The notes under the pieces: generated by a model
Database searches by the model: none
Told to the model about the DNA's origin: nothing
Seen by the model: only the letters and a program-made list of their open reading frames with translations
Shown: piece by piece, positions 6,171-13,890 of the stretch
Position numbering within the stretch: position 1 is the stretch's first letter
How the letters are laid out: every line of letters starts with the position of its first letter
From: JBBRYK01 sp038237665
GTDB taxonomy: Bacteria > Actinomycetota > Thermoleophilia > Gaiellales > Gaiellaceae
Reading direction: 5' to 3'
NCBI GenBank assembly: GCA_038237665.1
Contig: JBBRYK010000055.1
Coordinates: forward strand, 1-18,246
DNA length: 18,246 nt
Program-made: the position numbers and the translations under genes

Positions 6171-6991
6171 ACCGTCTGTTTCCAGCCGCGCTCGGCGCGG
6201 CCCTCGCGCTCACCCTCGGCTTCCTCCTCCTACCGATCGCGGCCGTCTTCCTACGGGTGTCGCCGCTCGACCTGGTTTCCCAGCTCGGCGACCCGGTGGC
6301 GCGGGACGCGCTGCTCGTCAGCCTGAAGACGAATCTGATCGCCGAAGCGGCGATCCTCGCGGTGGGGACTCCCGCCGCCTATCTACTGGCGACCCGCTCC
6401 TTTCCCGGTCGTGCTGCCCTGGTCACCCTGGTCGAGCTCCCGCTCGTGCTCCCGCCCGCGGTCGCTGGAATCGCGATGCTCGCTGCGTTCGGCCGGCTGG
6501 GCCTGCTCGGCGGAACACTCAGCGCCCTCGGGATCGACGTCGCCTTCACCCAACTCGCGGTCATCTTCGCGATCACCTTCGTGGCAAGCCCGTTCTACCT
6601 GCGACAGGCGATCGCCTCCTTCGGCGCAGTCGATCGCACGCTCCTCGACGCGGCGCGGACTCTGGGCGCCTCGCGTGCCCGCGTCTTCGCCCGCGTCGCC
6701 CTCCCGCTGGCCGCTTCCGGGCTCGCCGCCGGGGCTGCTCTCGCCTTCGCCCGCGCGCTGGGGGAGTTCGGCGCGACGATCATGTTCGCGGGCAGCCTGC
6801 AAGGGCGAACGCAGACCCTTCCGCTCGCAATCTATTCCCGGTTCGACACCGACTTCGACCTTGCCCTGTCCCTCGGCGCGCTGCTCGTGGTTGTCAGCGC
6901 CGCGCTCCTGATGACGATGAAGCTTCTGCCCGCATGGACGCGCTTCGGCTCGATCTCCTTCTTCCGCGCCGGGCCTTCGACGTCGAGCTAG
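6167..6991 (+). CDS. modB: Molybdate ABC transporter permease ModB
   Basis: A 274-residue inner-membrane permease of the binding-protein-dependent type, with about five or six membrane segments. The EAA loop, which contacts the ATPase, is visible at about residues 160-200 (DRTLLDAARTLGASRARVFA to ALGEFGATIMFAGSLQGRTQ). EFGATIMFAG and the following QTLPLAIYS are typical of ModB and sulfate/molybdate permeases. The GTG at 6167 overlaps the mini-ORF stop. Its 3' end overlaps modC by 58 nt. With ModC it forms the membrane part of a molybdate importer. The periplasmic-type binding protein ModA is not encoded in this window, so it must be elsewhere or lost. Confidence 0.93.
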   Translation: MNRLFPAALGAALALTLGFLLLPIAAVFLRVSPLDLVSQLGDPVARDALLVSLKTNLIAEAAILAVGTPAAYLLATRSFPGRAALVTLVELPLVLPPAVAGIAMLAAFGRLGLLGGTLSALGIDVAFTQLAVIFAITFVASPFYLRQAIASFGAVDRTLLDAARTLGASRARVFARVALPLAASGLAAGAALAFARALGEFGATIMFAGSLQGRTQTLPLAIYSRFDTDFDLALSLGALLVVVSAALLMTMKLLPAWTRFGSISFFRAGPSTSS

Positions 6992-7968
6992 CGCTCGAGG
7001 TCGAGCGCGGCGCTGTCGCGCTCGTCGGTCCCTCGGGCGCGGGCAAGTCGAGCGTTCTGCGTGCAGTCGCCGGCCTCGAGCGGCCGGTCCGGGGCCGGAT
7101 CGTCTGCGGCGACCAGGTCTGGCTCGACACCGAGCAGGGGGTGGACCTCCAGCCCGAGCGCCGCTCGGTCGGCCTCGTCTTTCAGGAGTACGCGCTCTTC
7201 CCGCATCTGTCGGTGGCGCAGAACGTCGCGTTCGGTGGACGCCGTGAGCGACCCGACCTGCTCGAGCGCCTCCGGATCGGCCACCTGGCGCGAGTCCGCC
7301 CGTCCGAGCTCTCGGGCGGCGAACGCCAGCGAGTCGGTCTCGCGCGCGCGCTCGCGCGTGAGCCTCGAGTGCTCCTCCTCGACGAGCCGATGGCCGCGCT
7401 CGATCCGCATACACGGGCGCGCGTGCGCGAGGAGCTCCGGTCGCTGCTCCGCGAGCTCGACCTGCCGGCGCTGATCGTCACGCACGACTTCGAGGATGCG
7501 GCGGCGCTGGCCGATCAGGTCGGTGTCCTCTTCGACGGGCGCCTGCTCCAGCTTGCGACGGCGGCCGAGCTCGTCGCGCGTCCGGCTGACGCCTTCGTGG
7601 CCAGCTTCGCGGGAGGCAACGTTCTCCACGGCGAGGCCCGCCCAGGCCTGAACGGCCTGACCGAGGTCCGGCTGGACGGCGGAGGACTCGTCTACTCCAC
7701 CGACGAGGCCGCCGGGCCGGTGAGTGTCGTCGTCTACCCGTGGGAGGTCGCGGTCGCGCGAGACGCCGTCGTCGACTCGGCCCTAAACCACGTCCAGGGC
7801 ACAATCAGATCCGTTGTCATCCTAGGCAACAGAGCAAGGATCAGCGTTGGCCCGTTGACGGCCGAGGTGACCGCCGCCTCGCTGGAAAGGCTCGCGCTTC
7901 GTGAGGGTGAACGCGTCGTCGCCAGCTTCAAGGCGACGGGTACACGTTTGCTCGGCGCCAGAGGCTAG
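6934..7968 (+). CDS. modC: Molybdate ABC transporter ATP-binding protein ModC
   Basis: A 344-residue ABC ATPase. Walker A is VGPSGAGKSS (31-40), the Q-loop is FQEY around Q84, the signature is LSGGE (126-130), Walker B is LLLDEP (147-152), and the H-loop is VTHDFED near 183-189. A C-terminal TOBE domain from about 285 (VQGTIRSVVILGNRARISVG onward) is typical of ModC-type molybdate importers and binds the oxyanion in some members. The ATG at 6934 gives the normal N-terminus for this family and implies a 58-nt overlap with modB. The stop codon interlocks with that of the convergent aconitase gene in a shared CTAG. The specificity call relies on the TOBE domain, ModB and the linked HTH-TOBE gene. 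Confidence 0.92.
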   Translation: MDALRLDLLLPRRAFDVELALEVERGAVALVGPSGAGKSSVLRAVAGLERPVRGRIVCGDQVWLDTEQGVDLQPERRSVGLVFQEYALFPHLSVAQNVAFGGRRERPDLLERLRIGHLARVRPSELSGGERQRVGLARALAREPRVLLLDEPMAALDPHTRARVREELRSLLRELDLPALIVTHDFEDAAALADQVGVLFDGRLLQLATAAELVARPADAFVASFAGGNVLHGEARPGLNGLTEVRLDGGGLVYSTDEAAGPVSVVVYPWEVAVARDAVVDSALNHVQGTIRSVVILGNRARISVGPLTAEVTAASLERLALREGERVVASFKATGTRLLGARG

Positions 7969-10688
7969 GTGAGGAGGCGCCGGAGAACGAACGGAAGGAT
8001 CCCGTCGTTCCGGAGGTAATCTCGCTCGCGCGGGGTGTCGAGCCGGACCCTCGCGGTGAACTCCTTGTCGTCCGCGCGTACGGTCACCGTTCGGGCTTCA
8101 CCGTTGTCCACGCCCGTGATCGAGAACTCCTCGCGACCGGTCAGGCCCAGCGATTCGGCGTTCTCGCCGGCCTGGAACTGGAGCGGGAGGATCCCCATCA
8201 TCAGCAGGTTGGAGCGGTGAATCCGCTCGTAGCTGTCGGCGATCACCGCCTTCACGCCGAGGAGCTTCGGCCCCTTCGCCGCCCAGTCGCGCGACGATCC
8301 CGAGCCGTACTCCTTGCCTGCGATCACGATCAGCGGCACGCCTTCGGCGAGGTACCGCTCCGAGGCCTCGAAGATCGTCAGCTCCTCGCCGTCCGGCAGG
8401 TGCACCGTCCACGTGCCCTCCGACCCCGGAACGAGCAGGTTCCGCAGGCGGACGTTCGCGAAGGTGCCGCGCACCATCACCTCGTGGTTGCCGCGTCTCG
8501 ACCCGTACGAGTTGAAGTCCTTGCGCTCGATGCCGTGCTCGATCAGGTACTTGCCCGCGGGGCTGTCGGGCCTGATCGCGCCGGCCGGCGAGATGTGGTC
8601 GGTGGTGACGCTGTCGCCGACCATGACGAGGCACCGAGCGCCGAGGACGTCCTCGACGGTTCCGGGCTCGAGCGGCATCCCGTCGAAGTACGGCGGTCGA
8701 CGGATGTACGTCGACTCGTCCCCCCACTCGTAGAGATCGCCTGAGGGGATCTCGAGGCTGTTCCATCGTTCGTCGCCGTCGAAGACCGATCCGTACGTCC
8801 GCGTGAACATCTCCGTCCGGAGCGAATCCTCGACGACGGCCTGCACGTCCTCGGCATTCGGCCAGAGGTCGTGGAGAAACACGTCGTTACCGTCCCGGTC
8901 CTGCCCCAGCGGCTCGTTCAGCAGGTCCACGTCCATCCGGCCCGCAAGCGAGTAGGCGACCACGAGCGGCGGCGAGGCGAGGTAGTTCGCCTTCACCTCG
9001 CCGTGGATGCGGGCCTCGAAGTTGCGATTCCCGGAGAGGACGGCGCACACCACGAGGTCGCCCTCCGTGACCGCCTTCGAGATCGGCTCCGGCAGCGGGC
9101 CGGAGTTCCCGATGCAGGTCGTGCAGCCGTAGCCGACGAGGTTGAAGCCGAGCTCGTCCAGATAGGGCGTGAGACCGGCACGGTCGAAGTACTCGGTCAC
9201 GACCTTGGAGCCGGGAGCCAGGCTCGACTTGACCCACGGCTTGCGCTGGAGCCCGCGCTCGACGGCGTTCTTGGCCAGAAGCCCGGCGGCCACCATCACG
9301 CTCGGGTTGGAGGTGTTCGTGCAGCTCGTGATCGCCGCGATCACGACCGACCCGTGCTCGAGCTCGAAGTCTTCCCCCTCGACCGGGACGCGCCTACGGA
9401 CGGGCTCGATGATGGCGACCGGCACCGGGTCGGCATCGGCGGTTGCGTCGCCGGTCGGGGGGTCGCTGGCCGGAAACGAGTTCGCGACCTCCTTGTCGTA
9501 GCTCGCGTCCGGGTACTCGACCCCGAATGTGCCCAGGCTGTCCAGGAACGCCTGCTTCGCTTCTGCCACGGGCACGCGGTCCTGCGGCCGCCGCGGGCCG
9601 GCGAGGCTCGGCTCGACATCGCCCAGATCGAGCTCCACCACCTGCGAATAGGTCGACTCCTCGTCGGGGTCGTGCCAGAGCTGGTTCTCCTTGCAGTAGG
9701 CCTCGACGAGCGCGATGCGCTCCTCGGGACGGCCGGTCAGGCGCAGGTAGCGAATGGTCTCGTCGTCGACGGGGAAGAAACCGCAGGTCGCGCCGTATTC
9801 GGGCGACATGTTCCCGATCGTCGCGCGGTCCGCGACCGGCAGGCCGACCAGGCCGTGGCCGAAGTACTCGACGAGCTTTCCGACGACGCCGGTCTTGCGC
9901 AGCAGCTCGGTCACGGTCAGCACCAGGTCGGTTGCCGTCGCCCCCTTGGGCAGCCTGCCGGTGAGCCGGAACCCGAGGACCTGCGGGACGAGCATCGAGA
10001 GGTGCTCGCCGAGCATCGCGGCCTCCGCCTCGATCCCACCGACGCCCCAGCCGAGGACGCCGAGGCCGTTGATCATCGTCGTGTGTGAGTCGGTCCCGAC
10101 CAGCGTGTCGGGGAAGGCCTGGCCGTTACGGGTCTCGACCACGCGGGCGAGGTACTCGAGGTTGACCTGGTGCACGATGCCCGTGTCCGGAGGCACGACC
10201 CGGAAGCTGTCGAAGGCGTTCGAGCCCCAGCGCAGGAACGCATAGCGCTCGCGGTTTCGCTGGAATTCGAAGTCGGCGTTGACGCGGAAGGCCGTGCGGC
10301 TCGCGAAGGCGTCTACCTGGACCGAGTGGTCGATGACGAGCTCCGAGGGGATGAGTGGGTTGATCCTGGCCGAGTCGCCGCCGAGGTCTCCCATCGCGTC
10401 GCGCATCGCGGCGAGGTCGACCACCGCCGGGACGCCGGTGAAGTCCTGGTGGAGCACGCGCGACGGTGCGAAGGCGAACTCGTCCGAGGGCTCAGCCTTG
10501 GCGTCCCACCGCGCGATCGCCTCGACGTCCGACTCGTCGCCGTTTCGGAGGACGTTCTCGAGCAGTACCCGCAGGGTGTAGGGCAGTCGCGCGACGTCGT
10601 AGCGCTCCTGGAGCGCCGCGAGGCGGAAGATCTCGTACGTGCTGCCGCCTGCCTCGAGTGATCCGCGGGCGCCAAACGCGTCGGCCAT
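7965..10688 (-). CDS. acnA: Aconitate hydratase A
   Basis: A 907-residue aconitase of the AcnA/IRP type, which isomerises citrate to isocitrate in the TCA cycle in the cytoplasm. The three Fe-S ligand cysteines are present: one in AITSCTNTSNPS (about residue 456) and two in GYGCTTCIGNSGP (about 522 and 525). Other family blocks are QDFTGVPAVVDLAAMRD (about 81-97), GTDSHTTMINGLGVLGWGVG (about 198-217) and the C-terminal swivelling domain with GKEYGSGSSRDWAAKG. The ATG at 10688 is chosen; an in-frame TTG at 10700 adds four residues and is less likely. A linker at about 398-425 contains SFPASDPP, a short motif that recurs in unrelated proteins. The gene follows formate dehydrogenase by 49 nt on the same strand and may be co-transcribed with it. 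Confidence 0.96.
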   Translation of the reverse strand: MADAFGARGSLEAGGSTYEIFRLAALQERYDVARLPYTLRVLLENVLRNGDESDVEAIARWDAKAEPSDEFAFAPSRVLHQDFTGVPAVVDLAAMRDAMGDLGGDSARINPLIPSELVIDHSVQVDAFASRTAFRVNADFEFQRNRERYAFLRWGSNAFDSFRVVPPDTGIVHQVNLEYLARVVETRNGQAFPDTLVGTDSHTTMINGLGVLGWGVGGIEAEAAMLGEHLSMLVPQVLGFRLTGRLPKGATATDLVLTVTELLRKTGVVGKLVEYFGHGLVGLPVADRATIGNMSPEYGATCGFFPVDDETIRYLRLTGRPEERIALVEAYCKENQLWHDPDEESTYSQVVELDLGDVEPSLAGPRRPQDRVPVAEAKQAFLDSLGTFGVEYPDASYDKEVANSFPASDPPTGDATADADPVPVAIIEPVRRRVPVEGEDFELEHGSVVIAAITSCTNTSNPSVMVAAGLLAKNAVERGLQRKPWVKSSLAPGSKVVTEYFDRAGLTPYLDELGFNLVGYGCTTCIGNSGPLPEPISKAVTEGDLVVCAVLSGNRNFEARIHGEVKANYLASPPLVVAYSLAGRMDVDLLNEPLGQDRDGNDVFLHDLWPNAEDVQAVVEDSLRTEMFTRTYGSVFDGDERWNSLEIPSGDLYEWGDESTYIRRPPYFDGMPLEPGTVEDVLGARCLVMVGDSVTTDHISPAGAIRPDSPAGKYLIEHGIERKDFNSYGSRRGNHEVMVRGTFANVRLRNLLVPGSEGTWTVHLPDGEELTIFEASERYLAEGVPLIVIAGKEYGSGSSRDWAAKGPKLLGVKAVIADSYERIHRSNLLMMGILPLQFQAGENAESLGLTGREEFSITGVDNGEARTVTVRADDKEFTARVRLDTPRERDYLRNDGILPFVLRRLLT

Positions 10689-10737
10689 GTCTCGATTCAA
10701 TCAAACCGCCCAGGGCTCGGAGCTTCCCGAACAGGAT

Positions 10738-11940
10738 TCAGCCGGCCTTGAACCGTGCAGCCTCGTCCGATCCGCCTGTTGCGTCGCCGGCGCTGTAGGA
10801 GTGGGCCCCGGCACCGGCGAGCGCACCCCCGTCGACGATCAGGTACTCCTCGCGAATCGGTCGTCCGTCGAACCAGCACTCGAGGATCTCGCGCGTCCCG
10901 GCGGCGTAGCGAGCCTGCGCGGAGAGGCTCGTCCCGGAGGTGTGAGGGGTCATGCCGTGATGGGGCATCGTCCGCCAGGGGTGATCCTTCGGGGCGGGCT
11001 GAGGGAACCAGACATCGCCGGCGTAGCCCGCGAGCTGACCGGTCTCGCAGGCGCGCGCGACGGCGTCGCGGTCGCAGATCTTGCCCCGCGCAGTGTTCAC
11101 GAGATACGCACCGCGCTTCATCTGGCTGATCAGCTCGGCGTCGAAGAGGTGCTCTGTCTCCGGGTGCAGCGGCGCGTTGATCGTCACCACATCGCACACG
11201 CGAACGAGCGACTCGACGCTCGGGTGGAACCTGACGCCCAGGTCCCCCTCCACCTCGGCCGGAAGGCGGTGGCGATCCGTGTAGTGCAGCCCGACTTCGA
11301 ACGGCTTCAGCCGGCGAAGCACGGCGGAGCCGATGCGCCCCGCTGCCACCGTGCCGACCTGCATGCCCTCCAGGTCGTACGAGCGGGAGACGCAGTCGGC
11401 GATGTTCCAGCCCCCGTCAAGGACCCACTGATGCGAGGGGATGTAGTTGCGCACGAGGGCGAGGATCAGCATCACGACGTGCTCGGCGACGCTGATGCTG
11501 TTGCAGTAGGTCACCTCGGCGACCGTGACCCCTCGCTCGATGGCCGCCTGGAGATCGACGTGATCCGAGCCGATCCCCGCAGTCAGCGCCAGCTTCAGGT
11601 TGGGGGCCCTGGCGATTCGCTCCGCGGTCAGATAGGCGGGCCAGAACGGTTGCGAGATGACGACCTCCGCCTCCGGAAGCTCCCGCTCGAAGACCGAGTC
11701 CGGCCCGTCCTTGTCGGACGTGACGATGAGCCGGTGCCCGCGCCCCTCGAGAAAGGTGCGCAGGCCGAGCTCTCCCGACACGCTCCCGAGCAGCTCGCCC
11801 GGCGTGAAGTCGATCCGCTCGGGCGTCGGCGTGCTCTGCCCGTCGTAGTAGCGCTCGACCTTGGGGATGTCGCCACGCGCGTACGACGACGGATAGCCGC
11901 CCACCGGATCGTCGTAGAGCACGCAGAGGATGTTCGCCAT
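10738..11940 (-). CDS. fdh: NAD+-dependent formate dehydrogenase
   Basis: A 400-residue protein of the D-2-hydroxyacid dehydrogenase superfamily, close to the well-studied enzyme of Pseudomonas sp. 101. It oxidises formate to CO2 with NAD+ and needs no metal. Key residues are all in place, offset by one because Met is counted: Asn147 (TYCNSIS), Arg285 (NTARGK), Gln314 (WFPQPAPKDH) and His333 (TPHTSG). The nucleotide-binding turn is AAGRIG (199-204), and Asp222 in YTDRHRLP gives NAD+ preference. The C-terminal extension GGALAGAGAHSYSAGDATGG is characteristic. The ATG at 11940 has AAGGA about 5 nt upstream, and the length matches the family. A MarR-type regulator is divergent. Because the enzyme is molybdenum-free, its proximity to the mod genes is not a functional link. 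Confidence 0.96.
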   Translation of the reverse strand: MANILCVLYDDPVGGYPSSYARGDIPKVERYYDGQSTPTPERIDFTPGELLGSVSGELGLRTFLEGRGHRLIVTSDKDGPDSVFERELPEAEVVISQPFWPAYLTAERIARAPNLKLALTAGIGSDHVDLQAAIERGVTVAEVTYCNSISVAEHVVMLILALVRNYIPSHQWVLDGGWNIADCVSRSYDLEGMQVGTVAAGRIGSAVLRRLKPFEVGLHYTDRHRLPAEVEGDLGVRFHPSVESLVRVCDVVTINAPLHPETEHLFDAELISQMKRGAYLVNTARGKICDRDAVARACETGQLAGYAGDVWFPQPAPKDHPWRTMPHHGMTPHTSGTSLSAQARYAAGTREILECWFDGRPIREEYLIVDGGALAGAGAHSYSAGDATGGSDEAARFKAG

Positions 11941-12040
11941 CGTCCTTCCACCCTTCGCTCGATTGATTGCGTGTCGGAATTCTCGCTGGTCGAGCGCGCG
12001 CATGGCTGCTCAGCTTGTTACGCAGTCCTAGAATTCAGCG
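11941..12040. promoter_or_regulatory. Divergent fdh-marR regulatory region
   Basis: This 100-bp gap separates the divergent formate dehydrogenase and MarR genes, so it must hold both promoters. On the plus strand TAGAAT (12029-12034) is a good -10 lying 6 nt before the GTG of marR. GAATTC occurs twice (11977-11982 and 12031-12036), each flanked by A/T-richer bases than the surroundings. These could be parts of MarR sites, but no convincing long palindrome is visible. Confidence 0.45.
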
Positions 12041-12448
12041 GTGGAACCGGGTGAGCCTACTGTCGAGGCGGCGCAGCACGTGGCCGAGTTCCGCGCGGCG
12101 TTGCGGACGTTTCTCCGCCGCAGCGAGCGGATCGCCCGGACCTCTGGCCTCACACCCCAGCGATACCTGCTCCTGCTGATGATCAAGGGGTCGCCGAGCG
12201 GGACCCAGACCTCGACGGTCACCGAGCTTGCGGAGCGCCTCCAGCTCGCGCAGAGCACCGTCACGGAGCTGGTCAACCGGGCCGAGGAGGCCGGCCTGAT
12301 CGCCCGGGAACCCTCGGCCACCGACGGCCGCGTCGCCCACGTGCGGCTGACCGAGGAGGGCGAACGCCGGCTCGGCCGCTCGTTCACCGCGCTCGAGACC
12401 GAGCGTCGGGAGCTCCGGCGTGCTTTCGCACACCTCGACCGGGTCTGA
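12041..12448 (+). CDS. MarR family transcriptional regulator
   Basis: A 135-residue winged-helix regulator of the MarR family. It has an N-terminal dimerisation helix (residues about 8-35), a helix-turn-helix at about 57-95 (VTELAERLQLAQSTVTELVN, then RAEEAGLIAR), and the wing with the conserved DGRVAHVRLTEEGERRL at about 100-116. Such proteins usually repress neighbouring divergent genes and release DNA on binding a small ligand, so formate dehydrogenase is a candidate target. The GTG start at 12041 has no Shine-Dalgarno and follows a -10-like TAGAAT by 6 nt, which fits a leaderless transcript. The family call is firm; the regulated gene is inferred from orientation only. Confidence 0.9.
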   Translation: MEPGEPTVEAAQHVAEFRAALRTFLRRSERIARTSGLTPQRYLLLLMIKGSPSGTQTSTVTELAERLQLAQSTVTELVNRAEEAGLIAREPSATDGRVAHVRLTEEGERRLGRSFTALETERRELRRAFAHLDRV

Positions 12449-12476
12449 CCAACGGCCTTCAGGTACCTTCGAATCG

Positions 12477-12977
12477 ATGCGCTTCCTGGCATTTCTCGCG
12501 GCGATCGCAGCGTTTGCAGTGGCCGGCAACGGCTCGGCGCCGGCGGCGGGAACCTGCTCCAAGAAGGCCGCCGTTGCCGCCGTGCTGGCCTCCTCGCTCC
12601 CGCAGTACTACAAGGACGAGGCGCAGCACAAGTTCGGCCCGATCGAGGGTCTGCAGGGCGTCACCTGCCGCGACGCCACGCGTGACGGGAAGACCGACAT
12701 GGCGCTCGTCTTCTACAGCGGGGGGACGGCCGGCGACATCGCGTGGGTGGTCTTTCGCCGCGTCGGCTCAGAGTGGGAGCTGGCGTTGTCCCGGCTCAAG
12801 CTCTACAAGCTGAGCCTCGCCTTCAAAGGGTCCGACATCGTCGAGACGCAGCCGGTCTACCTGAAGGGCGATGCGAACTGCTGCCCGAGCGGCGGCTTCA
12901 ACCACCGGCGCTACCACTGGAACGGGAGCAAGTTCGTGCTCGCGCGGTTCTGGCACACGGACACGTACAAGGTCTAG
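12477..12977 (+). CDS. Small secreted hypothetical protein
   Basis: A 166-residue protein with an N-terminal signal peptide (MRFLAFLAAIAAFAVAGNGS, with likely cleavage after APAAG) and no lipobox. The mature part has paired cysteines and a C-terminal block with LKGDANCCPSGGFNHRRYHW and then NGSKFVLARFW. I know similar CCPSGG-type blocks from uncharacterised secreted actinobacterial proteins but cannot name a function. The ATG at 12477 is 28 nt after the MarR stop; the Shine-Dalgarno is weak. A longer frame from 12420 would start inside marR and lose the signal peptide position, so it is rejected. The stop interlocks with the convergent GerMN gene in a shared CTAG. Confidence 0.8.
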   Translation: MRFLAFLAAIAAFAVAGNGSAPAAGTCSKKAAVAAVLASSLPQYYKDEAQHKFGPIEGLQGVTCRDATRDGKTDMALVFYSGGTAGDIAWVVFRRVGSEWELALSRLKLYKLSLAFKGSDIVETQPVYLKGDANCCPSGGFNHRRYHWNGSKFVLARFWHTDTYKV

Positions 12978-13780
12978 CGCGCTACCTCCACCGGGATCAC
13001 GACCACGTGGATGGGCTGGCCGTTCTCGGCCGAGGTCTCGTAGGCAACGAGCTGCGCCGGCCCCGGTGAGGCCTCGAACGGAATGCTCACGTCGAAGGTT
13101 CCGCGCGTTCCGGAGCCCGACGTCGCCGTCACGACCTGCTTGAACGCCTGGTTTCCCGCGACGTCGGTCAGCTTGAGGAGGAACGTCGCCTCGAAGGTGT
13201 TCGCGGTCCCGGAGACGCGCAACGGGCTCGTGATCGTCCCGCCCGGGGCGGGCGATTCGACGAGGATCGCGGGCGTCACCTCCTCGAATGACGCCCGAGT
13301 CAGGCTCTGTCCGGCGAGTGCGACCGACCTGACCGAGGAGAACTGCGTCAGGGTGTAGACGACCTCCCCCTCGGCCTCGTGGGACAGATCGCCGTCGAGG
13401 GAGAGGCTCGCGACGCCTCCCGTGACCTCGAGGTCGTGGAAGCTCGTCCCGCCGGGGATCGCCGTCGAGAGGCCCGCTGCTCGATCGGTGCCGTTCGGGC
13501 CGGCGAGGAGCTCCTGGAGCGCGGCCGTGGCGACCGCCTGCGTTTCGGGAACGGACCGCCGCGCGGCTGCGATCTTTCCGTCGCGGAGGAAGTAGACGCT
13601 CAGCTCGATCCTCGGCGGCGTCGTCGTGGTCGTCGGGACGGTGGTGGTCGTCGGCGCGGTCGCCGGCGGCACGGTGGGGCCGGTTGGCTCGCTGGTCGAG
13701 CTCGCTCCGCCGCAGCCGGCCAGCGCGAAAGCACCAGTCGCCGCAACGCAGACGAGAAAGGCGAGCGAGGCCCGTTTCAC
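12974..13780 (-). CDS. Lipoprotein with GerMN and Gmad2 domains
   Basis: A 268-residue predicted lipoprotein. The signal sequence ends in the lipobox LAGC with Cys23, followed by a Ser/Pro/Thr-rich spacer (to about residue 55). A GerMN domain covers about 57-160 (IELSVYFLRDGKIAAARRSV to VYTLTQFSSVRSVAL). A Gmad2 immunoglobulin-like domain covers about 172-260 (ILVESPAPGGTITSPLRVSG to VAYETSAENGQPIHVVVIPV). These domains are named from spore germination proteins but occur widely in non-sporulating actinobacteria as surface lipoproteins. The start is GTG at 13780, with a positively charged N-terminus. It is divergent from the HtrA gene, so the two envelope proteins share an upstream region. The exact role is unknown. 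Confidence 0.92.
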   Translation of the reverse strand: MKRASLAFLVCVAATGAFALAGCGGASSTSEPTGPTVPPATAPTTTTVPTTTTTPPRIELSVYFLRDGKIAAARRSVPETQAVATAALQELLAGPNGTDRAAGLSTAIPGGTSFHDLEVTGGVASLSLDGDLSHEAEGEVVYTLTQFSSVRSVALAGQSLTRASFEEVTPAILVESPAPGGTITSPLRVSGTANTFEATFLLKLTDVAGNQAFKQVVTATSGSGTRGTFDVSIPFEASPGPAQLVAYETSAENGQPIHVVVIPVEVAR

Positions 13781-13876
13781 GCCAGCCAGTGTGCCCGAGC
13801 AGTCGGCCCGCCCAGGCGCAACATGCGCTTAACAAACGCGCAACGTAGCTTGAACAGGGGACAGCTGCGGCCGCGA

Positions 13877-13882
13877 TATAAC
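13877..13882 (+). promoter_or_regulatory. Candidate -10 element for htrA
   Basis: TATAAC lies 8 nt before the ATG at 13891, in an otherwise GC-rich stretch, and there is no Shine-Dalgarno in front of that ATG. TTGAAC at 13850-13855 could serve as a -35, but the spacing of 21 nt is long. A leaderless or nearly leaderless transcript would fit. Confidence 0.4.
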
Positions 13883-13890
13883 GGCGACGC

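Noticed and set aside
8871..10088. 405-codon plus-strand open frame opposite aconitase
   Set aside because: It has shadow composition with no domain, and aconitase is unmistakable on the other strand.
10689..10700. TTG start for aconitase
   Set aside because: The ATG four codons later is the stronger codon, and the extra residues add nothing conserved.
11941..12003. Longer start for formate dehydrogenase at 12003
   Set aside because: The family begins at the MANILCVLYDD-type N-terminus; ATG 11940 has AAGGA just upstream.
5770..12448. Functional link between the molybdate genes and formate dehydrogenase
   Set aside because: The formate dehydrogenase is the metal-free NAD+ type of the 2-hydroxyacid dehydrogenase superfamily, not a molybdoenzyme.
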